NCBI GenBank assembly: GCA_028288875.1
Contig: JAQGHK010000415.1
Location: 1 to 5,096 of the forward strand
Length of the DNA stretch: 5,096 nt
Direction: 5' to 3'
Source: Phycisphaerales bacterium
Lineage (GTDB): Bacteria > Planctomycetota > Phycisphaerae > Tepidisphaerales > Tepidisphaeraceae
Under the pieces are notes generated by a model. That model saw nothing but the letters and a program-made list of their open reading frames with translations, was not told the DNA's origin and ran no database searches. A program made the translations under genes and the position numbers. Every line of letters starts with the position of its first letter. Position 1 is the stretch's first letter. Positions 1-5,096 of this stretch are shown here, piece by piece.

Positions 1-883
1 CGAGGGTGATGGCGTGGATCGTCGTCCGGGCCGGGCGGAGTTTCAGGACCGAGTCGGCAAAGCCGGCGTCCAGTTGCAGACTCTTGCCGGTGACCAAGAC
101 GGCCGTATCGGGTTGGCCGGCCAGGGCGAGGCGCAGGGCGGGCAGCACGTCGGTTGATCGGCCAGTCGGGACGGTATCAAACCACTTCGCCAGCTTTTCC
201 GCCTCGCCGGTCGAAGCGTAACCTGCGGTCAGAGCAGGATATGCATCGGTCGACCCGTTGTCCCACAGCACGACCTGGAACAGCCGATTCGGCCCGAGCG
301 AACGGACGCTGGCGACGGTCAGATCACGCAAGGCGGGGAAAAAGGCGGCCGTCGCATCGCCGCGATCCAGGACAAACACCACTTTGTTGCCGGCCAGCTC
401 AATGCCCGCAAACTTCGGCTTGGCTTCGGCGTTGGCGACGTTTGGCGCCGCATTGGATGCGGTCTCGCCACCGCCGCGGGTCAGCAGATAGCCCGCAACG
501 ACGGCCACGGCCAGGACGATCAGACCGATCGTGATCCAGAGACCCGCTTTGCTCTTCTTCGGCGCCACCGGCGCTTGCGGCCCTCGCGGCACGGGGCGAT
601 TCAGCAGCCCGCTGCCGACTAGGCCCGATCCATGCACGGCTTCGGCGAGTTCTTCCAACCCCGACGGCGTGCTCGCCATCCCGGCCCGGCTTTTGGTCGA
701 GTAGAGGGTTTTCGGCTCATCGCCGCCCACGGCATGGCCGCTGAGGGTTTTGCCGACCTTCGTGCCGCCTCGGCGGGGGACGGTCTGGATGGCCCCGCAA
801 TGCTTGCAGCGGCATACGCCGCCCGCGAAGGCGTCGTCCACTTCCAACTGGGCCTGGCAATTCGCGCAGGTTAAACGGATCAC
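1..883 (-). CDS. Zinc-ribbon / single-TM / von Willebrand A-like protein, 3' end cut by the window edge
   Basis: The frame is open from GTG at 883 to the left edge (294 codons, no stop). Residues 1-36 form a zinc ribbon with C6, C9, C26 and C29 (CANC...CKHC) plus an extra C24. Residues 37-108 are a Gly/Pro/Ser-rich linker holding a short helical stretch (SGLEELAEAV, 74-83). KKSK at 109-112 precedes a hydrophobic helix at about 114-134, so the ribbon should be cytoplasmic and the C-terminal domain outside the inner membrane. From about 165 the sequence resembles a vWA domain: strand VVFVLD (168-173), helix, FQVVLWDNG, then GRSTD with T244 and D245, then VLVTG (262-266). The usual DxSxS MIDAS motif reads DRGDA (173-177), and the strand-4 Asp is missing (TGK, 265-267), so metal binding is doubtful. 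The GTG start was chosen because it begins exactly at the ribbon; a later Met (M69) would delete it. This ribbon-TM-vWA layout is common in planctomycetes, where its function is unknown. The gene diverges from the metallopeptidase gene. Confidence 0.85.
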   Translation of the reverse strand, partial: MIRLTCANCQAQLEVDDAFAGGVCRCKHCGAIQTVPRRGGTKVGKTLSGHAVGGDEPKTLYSTKSRAGMASTPSGLEELAEAVHGSGLVGSGLLNRPVPRGPQAPVAPKKSKAGLWITIGLIVLAVAVVAGYLLTRGGGETASNAAPNVANAEAKPKFAGIELAGNKVVFVLDRGDATAAFFPALRDLTVASVRSLGPNRLFQVVLWDNGSTDAYPALTAGYASTGEAEKLAKWFDTVPTGRSTDVLPALRLALAGQPDTAVLVTGKSLQLDAGFADSVLKLRPARTTIHAITL

Positions 884-886
884 GCT

Positions 887-895
887 TACACTGTA
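887..895. promoter_or_regulatory. Candidate bidirectional promoter with a symmetric -10 element
   Basis: Only 16 bases separate the two divergent start codons. They contain TACACTGTA (887-895), an inverted repeat of TACA and TGTA about one central base. Read on the plus strand it gives the -10-like TACACT (887-892); on the minus strand it gives TACAGT (895-890). Each matches TATAAT at four of six positions, including the key TAnnnT. A minus-strand -35-like TTGCCG lies at 919-914 with an 18-base spacer; I found no good -35 for the plus strand. Transcription would begin at or within a base of both start codons. The sequence symmetry is seen directly; promoter activity is inferred. Confidence 0.45.
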
Positions 896-899
896 GCGG

Positions 900-1280
900 A
901 TGCCGTGCCACGTCGGCAAAGTCGAATTCGAACGGCTCGTTGAAGCCGCCATCGCCACGCTGCCGCCAATGGTGGCCGAGCACTTGGAGCGCGTTCCGAT
1001 CGAGATCCGCAATCGCCCGACGCCCAAGCAACTTAAAAGTGTGGGCCTCGGCTCACGTGATCTGCTGCTGGGGCTCTATGTCGGCACGAGCTTGGCCGAC
1101 CAATCGGTGCAGCATGACTATGAGCTGCCGAGCGTGATCTTTTTGTTTCAGGAAGACATCGAACTCGTCAGCGATTCGCCAGAACAATTGAAAGAAGAAA
1201 TCCGCACGACGGTCCTTCATGAAGTCGGCCACCACTTCGGCCTGGATGAAGATCAGCTGGATGCTCTTGGCTACGCGTGA
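900..1280 (+). CDS. Small zincin metallopeptidase, minimal MMP-like family
   Basis: The 126-residue product matches the short bacterial zincin family (Pfam Zincin_1 type, usually about 110-140 residues). The family core begins at VEFERLVEAAIATLPP (8-23), followed by the conserved central GLYVGTSL (58-65). The C-terminal active site is HEVGHHFGLDE at 107-117: H107 and H111 are zinc ligands, E108 is the catalytic acid/base, G114 is the metzincin-like glycine, and the third-ligand position (117) is Glu next to D116. No signal peptide or membrane segment is visible, so it is probably cytosolic; substrates of the family are unknown. The start is well fixed: an in-frame TAG at 894-896 lies two codons upstream, and the next Met (M24) falls inside the conserved region. 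There is no Shine-Dalgarno site. It is read head-to-head with the zinc-ribbon/vWA-like gene and may be co-expressed with it. Confidence 0.9.
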   Translation: MPCHVGKVEFERLVEAAIATLPPMVAEHLERVPIEIRNRPTPKQLKSVGLGSRDLLLGLYVGTSLADQSVQHDYELPSVIFLFQEDIELVSDSPEQLKEEIRTTVLHEVGHHFGLDEDQLDALGYA

Positions 1281-1362
1281 TTTAACGCTGTCTCTGCGCG
1301 GACGGATAACTTCGGCGATGGTAATTGCAAAAATACTTTGAGAGCTAACTAACTAATCGGCT

Positions 1363-1370
1363 GCTCGAGC
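1363..1370. promoter_or_regulatory. Possible regulator operator half, palindrome GCTCGAGC
   Basis: This perfect 8-bp palindrome abuts the candidate -10 element of the operon, where a repressor would block RNA polymerase. MarR proteins commonly autoregulate by binding palindromes of 16-20 bp over their own promoter. This one is short and GC-rich, so an 8-bp match could be chance. It is recorded as the best visible candidate only. Confidence 0.2.
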
Positions 1371-1371
1371 G

Positions 1372-1377
1372 TATAAC
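1372..1377 (+). promoter_or_regulatory. Candidate -10 element of the MarR-efflux operon
   Basis: TATAAC matches the sigma-70 consensus TATAAT at five of six positions. No good -35 sits 16-18 bases upstream (CTAACT at 1349-1354 is poor). Its last base is 8 positions before the GTG start at 1385, so transcription would start at about 1384-1385, at the start codon. A second, weaker arrangement uses TTGCAA (1325-1330) as -35 with the TAAC repeats as -10. Confidence 0.45.
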
Positions 1378-1384
1378 TCCGCGA

Positions 1385-1924
1385 GTGTCTGCGCCGACGA
1401 TTCCTGAAACACCCTCTGCCGTCCCGCCGGACCGTGCCTTTTTTGAGGTGCTGCGGACGATCGGCCTGTTTCGGCGGGTGATGGAGCCCTATTTCGCCCG
1501 GCATGGCATCAGCCAAGCCCAGTGGGGCGTGCTGATCAACCTGCACTGTGCGGCTAAGAATGGCGACGGATCGATGCGGCTGGCGGACCTTGTTGAAAAA
1601 TTGCTGGTTCGCCCACCGAGCGTCACTCATGTCGTGGAACGGCTGCGGGTGGCGGGACTGATCGTCCGGGAGTGCTCGGCCACGGATCATCGGGCCAAGG
1701 TCGTCCGGTTGACGGTTGCGGGGCGGGAACTGGTCGAGCGCGTGCTCAAGCAGCACGGCCGACAGATCGCGTTGGTGCTGGCCGGTTTGGACGGCGAGGA
1801 GCAGACGCAGCTGCGCGGCTTGCTCGGGAAACTGAATTCGCATTTGGAAAGCGTCGCCCCGCACGACGTCATTGCTGAAGGCTCGGCCTTTGCTGACGGT
1901 GCGGCCGGCGAGAGTGAGGACTGA
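1385..1924 (+). CDS. MarR-family transcriptional regulator of the efflux operon
   Basis: This 179-residue protein has the winged helix-turn-helix of MarR regulators. The dimerisation helix spans about 17-40 (FFEVLRTIGLFRRVMEPYF), and ISQAQWGVL (42-50) is the conserved post-helix segment. LADLVEKLLVRPPSVTHVVE (66-85) covers the helix-turn-helix with its recognition helix, and the wing carries the hallmark DHRAKVVRLTVAG (101-113). C-terminal dimer helices run to about 156, followed by a variable acidic tail. It has two cysteines, C55 and C97, with C97 at the base of the wing; a redox role is possible but unsupported. The GTG start is chosen because an in-frame TAA at 1346-1348 leaves no ATG, GTG or TTG upstream, and later starts cut into helix 1. 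There is no clear Shine-Dalgarno site. It is the first gene of the operon, and its stop overlaps the adaptor start (TGATG), so it probably senses a pumped or toxic compound and represses its own operon, as EmrR does for emrAB. Confidence 0.92.
   Translation: MSAPTIPETPSAVPPDRAFFEVLRTIGLFRRVMEPYFARHGISQAQWGVLINLHCAAKNGDGSMRLADLVEKLLVRPPSVTHVVERLRVAGLIVRECSATDHRAKVVRLTVAGRELVERVLKQHGRQIALVLAGLDGEEQTQLRGLLGKLNSHLESVAPHDVIAEGSAFADGAAGESED
1911..1920 (+). promoter_or_regulatory. Ribosome binding site of the adaptor gene, inside the regulator gene
   Basis: AGAGTGAGGA ends three bases before the ATG at 1924 and contains AGGA. It lies in the last codons of the regulator, whose TGA (1922-1924) shares its A with the adaptor start. 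This supports translational coupling and fixes the start. The spacing is slightly short for a strong Shine-Dalgarno site. Confidence 0.5.
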
Positions 1925-3339
1925 TGTTGACTTGGATTAAACGCATCGTGGTCGTGGTCGTTCTCCTGAGCCTCGTGGGCTTCGGGGGGGTGTGGTATTT
2001 CGGCAAGCCTGCCGCGGTCCCCATGGTGTTCCGGACGACCAAGGTCACGCGCGGCGACGTGATCGCCAGCATCGGCGCCAACGGCACGGTCGAGCCGGAC
2101 GAAGTCATCGACGTCGGCAGTCAGGTCAGTGGCCCGATCGTCCAATTCGGCACGGACGTGGCCGGCCACGTGATCGACTATCACAGCGACGTCAAAGCCG
2201 GATCGCTATTGGCCCTAATCGACGTCACCACCTATGCGGCGACGCTCGATGAGGCCAAAGCCCAGTTGCTGGCCGCAGAGGCCGGCGTCCACCGCGCCGA
2301 AGCCGACCGCGCCACCGCCCAGGCCAAGCTCACCCAAGCGCAGAGCGACTGGCAACGCGCCGAAAAAATCGGCCCCGGCGACGCCCTGGCGCAAACGCAA
2401 TACGACACCTACAAGTCGCTTTACGAACAGTCGCGCGCCGCCGTCCTCGTCGCTGACGCGTCGATCGCCACCGCCAAGGCCACCGTCGTCCAGGCACAAT
2501 CCGCCGTCAGCCGCGCGCAGAAGAACCTCGACTACTGCACCATCAAGAGCCCCGTGGAGGGCACAGTGATCGATCGCCGGGTCAACGTGGGGCAGACCGT
2601 TGTCAGCACGCAATCCGCCAGCAGCATGTTCCTGATCGCTCGAGACTTGTCTCACATGCAGGTGTGGGTGGCTGTCAACGAGGCCGACATCGGGCAGATC
2701 CATCCCGGGCAATCCGTCACGTTCACCTGCGACGCATTCGGCGATCGCAACTTCAAGGGCAAGGTAAAGAAGATTCGCTGGAACGCGCAGATGACGCAGA
2801 ACGTGGTCATCTACACGGTGGAAGTCGCCGTGGATAACGCCGATCGCACGCTCATCCCGTACCTGACCGCCAACGTGCAGTTCGAGACCGCCCGGGCGGA
2901 CAGCACGCTGCTGATCCCCAACGGTGCCTTGCGATGGACGCCAACGGCAGCCGAGCAGATCATTCCGTCCGAGCGGGAAAAGTATGCTCCGAAGGAGCCG
3001 GAAATGCCTGCCGACGGCAAAGGCCGCAAGCCAACCGGCGGTCGTGGCGAAGGCGGACGAGGCGATGGCGGCGACTCAAAGCCCGCTGCCAAGCCGGGCG
3101 GCAAAAAATCCGGCCACCCTGACACCAAGCCTGCCGTGATCTGGGTGAAAGACGGCGAAATGGTACGCCCTGTGACCGTCACCACCGGTGTGACCGATGG
3201 TGCGTCGACGGCAGTGGTCGCGTCCGATCTGAAGGAAGATGACGAAGTCGTTACCGGCACTGTCGCGGCCAGCGCCGCCGACGGGCCGAATGGCCCGACC
3301 AACCCATTCCTTCCGCAGTTCCGCGGAGGCCGCCGGTAA
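1924..3339 (+). CDS. HlyD/MacA-type periplasmic adaptor (membrane fusion protein)
   Basis: This 471-residue protein should link the inner-membrane ABC pump to an outer-membrane channel. An N-terminal anchor (about 7-26, after WIKR) faces the periplasm. The first half of the lipoyl domain is 63-100 (VGSQVSGPIV...LLALID), with a longer loop than E. coli MacA. An Ala/Gln-rich alpha-helical hairpin spans about 102-203 (LDEAKAQLL down, SAVSRAQKNLDY up). The second lipoyl half is TIKSPVEGTVIDRRVNVGQT (206-225). The beta-barrel follows at about 235-325 (MQVWVAVNEADIGQIHPGQ), then the membrane-proximal domain (LLIPNGAL, 329-336), resuming at AVIWVKDGEMVRPVTVTTG (404-422). The stretch at about 350-403 is a charged Gly/Lys/Pro-rich, probably disordered insertion that largely explains the extra length over E. 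coli MacA (about 370). The tail NPFLPQFRGGRR ends in arginines. The ATG overlaps the regulator stop, and the ATPase starts 5 bases downstream. MacA-like is the best label; substrate unknown. Confidence 0.93.
   Translation: MLTWIKRIVVVVVLLSLVGFGGVWYFGKPAAVPMVFRTTKVTRGDVIASIGANGTVEPDEVIDVGSQVSGPIVQFGTDVAGHVIDYHSDVKAGSLLALIDVTTYAATLDEAKAQLLAAEAGVHRAEADRATAQAKLTQAQSDWQRAEKIGPGDALAQTQYDTYKSLYEQSRAAVLVADASIATAKATVVQAQSAVSRAQKNLDYCTIKSPVEGTVIDRRVNVGQTVVSTQSASSMFLIARDLSHMQVWVAVNEADIGQIHPGQSVTFTCDAFGDRNFKGKVKKIRWNAQMTQNVVIYTVEVAVDNADRTLIPYLTANVQFETARADSTLLIPNGALRWTPTAAEQIIPSEREKYAPKEPEMPADGKGRKPTGGRGEGGRGDGGDSKPAAKPGGKKSGHPDTKPAVIWVKDGEMVRPVTVTTGVTDGASTAVVASDLKEDDEVVTGTVAASAADGPNGPTNPFLPQFRGGRR
3325..3329 (+). 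promoter_or_regulatory. Distant GGAGG upstream of the ATPase start
   Basis: GGAGG lies in the last codons of the adaptor gene, but 15 bases separate it from the ATG at 3345, about twice the usual distance. The adaptor stop lies between the two, so re-initiation by terminating ribosomes may matter more than direct binding. Confidence 0.35.
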
Positions 3340-3344
3340 TCGCC

Positions 3345-4082
3345 ATGAGCTTGATCGAACTCACCAACATCACCAAGACGTACGACCTGGGCGAAGTGCA
3401 GGTGCCGGTGCTCAAGGGCATCACCGCCAGCGTCGGCCGCGGGGAACTGGTCGCGCTCATGGGCGCGTCCGGCAGCGGCAAGAGCACGCTGATGAACATC
3501 CTGGGCTGCCTCGATCGGCCGACGGGCGGAAGCTATCGCCTGGATGGTCAGGAAATCAGCGATCTCACCACCGACGAGCGCGCCCATGTTCGCAACGAAA
3601 AGATCGGCTTCGTCTTCCAGAGTTTTAATCTGCTGGCGCGCACCACCGCGTTGGAAAATGTGATGATGCCGCTCACCTACGCCGGTCGGGGCGTGCCCGA
3701 CCGCGAGGCCAAACGGCGGGCGACAGAGATCCTGGTGAAAGTCGGCCTCGGCGATCGCCTGCACCACTACCCGTCGCAAATGTCCGGCGGGCAGATGCAG
3801 CGTGTTGCTATTGCGCGATCGCTGATCAATCACCCGCCTCTGCTGTTCGCCGATGAGCCGACCGGCAATCTCGACAGCAGAACCAGTGACGAGGTGCTGG
3901 AGATGTTTCAGAAGCTGAACCAGGAAGACGGCATCACGATCATCATCGTCACGCACAGCATTGAAGTCGGCCAATTAGCCAAGCGGGCCATCACGATGAA
4001 GGACGGACTGATCGAAAGCGGAGCCTATGCCGAGCGCACCGCGGCCGCGGCGAAACAGTATCTGGCCACGCACCCGGCATGA
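3345..4082 (+). CDS. ABC transporter ATPase, MacB/LolD/YknY type
   Basis: This 245-residue nucleotide-binding subunit has every catalytic motif: Walker A GASGSGKST (40-48), Q-loop Q92 (FQSFNLL), signature SGGQMQR (147-153), Walker B LLFADEP (166-172) with catalytic E171, D-loop GNLDS (174-178) and switch H204. The wording GCLDRPTGGSYRLDG and the segment TTALENVMMPLTYAG are typical of the MacB/LolD/FtsE-like exporter group. The signature has M rather than Q or R after SGGQ, and the H-loop reads THS instead of the usual THD; both are mild variants. The protein ends after the ATPase domain, with no membrane segments, so it is a separate subunit, unlike E. coli MacB, which fuses ATPase and permease. 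It should dimerise on the cytoplasmic face of the permease and drive export by ATP hydrolysis. It follows the adaptor by 5 bases and precedes the permease by 31. Confidence 0.95.
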   Translation: MSLIELTNITKTYDLGEVQVPVLKGITASVGRGELVALMGASGSGKSTLMNILGCLDRPTGGSYRLDGQEISDLTTDERAHVRNEKIGFVFQSFNLLARTTALENVMMPLTYAGRGVPDREAKRRATEILVKVGLGDRLHHYPSQMSGGQMQRVAIARSLINHPPLLFADEPTGNLDSRTSDEVLEMFQKLNQEDGITIIIVTHSIEVGQLAKRAITMKDGLIESGAYAERTAAAAKQYLATHPA

Positions 4083-4086
4083 AAGA

Positions 4087-4106
4087 GCTGGCGGCTAGCC
4101 GCCAGC
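4087..4106. repeat. 20-bp perfect palindrome between the ATPase and permease genes
   Basis: The sequence is GCTGGCGGCTAGCCGCCAGC, identical to its reverse complement. In RNA it can form an 8-bp GC-rich stem with a CUAG loop. It starts 5 bases after the ATPase stop and ends 7 bases before the permease ATG, covering the place where a Shine-Dalgarno site would be. It is followed by AGAAACT, with no run of T, so it does not look like an intrinsic terminator. No second copy is visible in this window. Confidence 0.85.
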
Positions 4107-4113
4107 AGAAACT

Positions 4114-5096
4114 ATGCGAAGTATTCGAACCTTCAAAACCGCGATTACCGCACTCCGCCGCAATGTCATGCGCGCGGTGCTTACCACCCTTGGCATCATC
4201 ATCGGCGTGGGCGCCGTCATCGCGATGATGGAGGTGGGCAATGGTTCCTCGACACTGATCCAGAAGCAGATCAGCAGCATGGGCGCGAACAACCTGATCG
4301 TCTTCCCCGGCGACAGTAAGCCGGCCGGCGTCAGCGGCGGCGCGGGCACGAACATGAAGCTGACGCCCGAAGACGCCGAGGCGATCCTGAACGAGTGTCC
4401 TGCCGTCAATGCCGTCGCGCCGATCGTCGGGGCACGCACTCAATTGGTTTATCGCGGCAAGAACTGGCAGCCGCAGGAAATGACCGGTACCACGGCGCCG
4501 TACCTGGAAGTGCGCGACTGGCCGATCATTGACGGCGAAAACTTCACCGACAAAGACGTACGCGAGCGCAACAAGGTCTGCCTGATCGGCACGACGCTGG
4601 TCCGCGAGCTGTTCGACGGCGAAAGCCCGGTCGGCCGCGAAATGCGCGTGAACGGCGTCGGTTTTCGCGTGCTTGGCGTCGTCGCGAGCAAAGGCGCGAA
4701 CATGTTCGGCCGCGATCAGGACGACGTACTGATCGCCCCGTGGACGAGCATCAAGTACCGCGTCAGCGGCGGTTCACTCGGCAACACGAATCAAAGCGCT
4801 GCCGCCAGCGTCAGCGGCACGCAAAGCCGCAGCGCGCTGTTCCCCAGCGTGAACGTCGGCCTTTATCCAGGTCGAAATGACGCGCAGAGCAAAAGCAACC
4901 CGATGCTGATCCGCTTTGCCAATGTCGATCGCATCCAAGTGCAGGCCGTCAGCGCCGACAAGATTGACGCCGCCGTTTCACAGATCACCCAATTGCTGCA
5001 CCGGCGCCACAACGCCGAGGGCGTGGCCGAGGAAGACGATTTTAATATTCGTAACCTCACTGAATATACGAGCATGCTTAGCAGCACCACGAACAC
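4114..5096 (+). CDS. MacB-type ABC transporter permease, 3' end cut by the window edge
   Basis: ATG at 4114 opens a frame that stays open to the right edge (327 codons). The start has the family hallmark: a basic amphipathic segment RTFKTAITALRRNVMRAVLTT (5-25), then a first membrane helix LGIIIGVGAVIAMMEVG (26-42). The MacB periplasmic core domain follows: STLIQKQISSMGANNLIVFPG (46-66), LTPEDAEAI (83-91), VNAVAPIV (98-105), then WPIIDGENFTDKDVRERNKVCLIG (136-159) and ELFDGESPVGREMRVNG (165-181). About 215-268 is an atypical Ser/Asn/Gly-rich insertion before IQVQAVSADKIDAAVSQITQLL (274-295). The frame ends in DDFNIRNLTEYTSM (308-321), just where the FtsX-like part with the remaining three membrane helices should begin; that part lies beyond the window. 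No Shine-Dalgarno site is visible, and a palindrome sits 7 bases upstream. With the ATPase and adaptor it forms a split MacAB/YknXYZ-type pump that should take substrates from the periplasm or outer leaflet. Confidence 0.93.
   Translation, partial: MRSIRTFKTAITALRRNVMRAVLTTLGIIIGVGAVIAMMEVGNGSSTLIQKQISSMGANNLIVFPGDSKPAGVSGGAGTNMKLTPEDAEAILNECPAVNAVAPIVGARTQLVYRGKNWQPQEMTGTTAPYLEVRDWPIIDGENFTDKDVRERNKVCLIGTTLVRELFDGESPVGREMRVNGVGFRVLGVVASKGANMFGRDQDDVLIAPWTSIKYRVSGGSLGNTNQSAAASVSGTQSRSALFPSVNVGLYPGRNDAQSKSNPMLIRFANVDRIQVQAVSADKIDAAVSQITQLLHRRHNAEGVAEEDDFNIRNLTEYTSMLSSTTN

Larger units (their letters stand above)
1281..1384. other. Intergenic region upstream of the efflux operon
   Basis: These 104 bases are the only sizeable non-coding stretch. 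They are more AT-rich than the neighbouring genes (for example GTAATTGCAAAAATAC at 1321-1336), as expected for a promoter region. They contain a short direct repeat TAACTAACTAA (1346-1356), an 8-bp palindrome GCTCGAGC (1363-1370) and a -10-like TATAAC (1372-1377). I see no convincing terminator hairpin after the metallopeptidase gene. Confidence 0.7.

Noticed and set aside
154..534. Plus-strand open frames in the left region (6-221, 154-534, 258-491, 632-874)
   Set aside because: They are antisense to the continuous zinc-ribbon/TM/vWA-like frame, which has clear domain logic. Their products are Arg/Pro/Ser-rich and featureless.
717..1031. Minus-strand 104-codon frame overlapping both divergent starts
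   Set aside because: It lies out of frame with the zinc-ribbon gene and antisense to the zincin. It lacks the ribbon cysteines and is Arg-rich at its end.
1346..1356. TAACTAACTAA as an operator or the start of a repeat array
   Set aside because: It is under three copies of a 4-base unit with no dyad symmetry and no further spaced copies. It may simply reflect the AT-rich promoter region.
1349..2184. Minus-strand open frames (1349-1864, 1687-2184) opposite the MarR gene
   Set aside because: The MarR frame carries the full winged-helix signature; the antisense translations are Arg/His/Asp-rich without family features.
2811..3974. A 387-codon open frame on the minus strand opposite the adaptor and ATPase genes
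   Set aside because: It is antisense to two plus-strand genes with complete family motifs. Its translation has no recognisable domain and looks like a shadow frame common in GC-rich DNA.
4087..4106. The palindrome as an intrinsic terminator after the ATPase gene
   Set aside because: The stem is followed by AGAAACT with no T tract, and the permease starts 7 bases later, so full termination would cut the operon.
3345..5096. ATPase and permease as one MacB gene split by a frameshift
   Set aside because: The ATPase ends naturally after its last helix, and the permease has its own ATG and canonical N-terminus after a 31-base gap. Separate subunits are the norm in YknYZ and LolCDE-type systems.
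1..5096. A new defence or mobile system
   Set aside because: No nuclease, reverse transcriptase, integrase, transposase, inverted terminal repeat or repeat-spacer array is visible. The genes are an efflux operon plus two housekeeping-like or uncharacterised genes.

Overview
The window looks like chromosomal DNA from a GC-rich bacterium, most likely a planctomycete and possibly class Phycisphaerae. This is an inference. It rests mainly on the leftmost gene, whose layout (N-terminal CxxC...CxxC zinc ribbon, low-complexity linker, one membrane helix, von Willebrand A-like domain) and ribbon wording (LEVDDAFAG, CKHCGAIQTVP) are typical of that phylum. Weak or absent Shine-Dalgarno sites agree with it. 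No 16S rRNA or other phylogenetic marker is present.

Left part (1-1280): two genes diverge from a 16-base gap. On the minus strand, a zinc-ribbon/TM/vWA-like protein starts at 883 and runs off the left edge. On the plus strand, a small zincin (minimal MMP-like metallopeptidase, HExxH) occupies 900-1280. The gap is nearly filled by a self-complementary TACACTGTA, which reads as a -10 element on both strands and puts both start codons at or next to the predicted +1.

Right part (1385-5096): a compact plus-strand operon encodes a tripartite efflux or export system of the MacAB/YknXYZ type. The order is MarR-family regulator, HlyD/MacA-type adaptor (stop and start overlap as TGATG), ABC ATPase (5-base gap), and MacB-type permease, which is cut by the right edge. 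The ATPase and permease are separate proteins, not one fused MacB. The expected assembly has the adaptor spanning the periplasm, the ATPase and permease forming the inner-membrane mechanotransmission pump, and an outer-membrane TolC-like channel encoded elsewhere or beyond the window. The MarR protein is probably the local, ligand-responsive repressor.

Noteworthy points are a 20-bp perfect palindrome just before the permease start codon, long low-complexity insertions in the adaptor and in the permease periplasmic domain, loss of MIDAS metal-site residues in the vWA-like domain, and three start codons that all fit leaderless transcription. I see no CRISPR array, transposon, RNA gene or defence system. 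There is no clearly new multi-gene system here.
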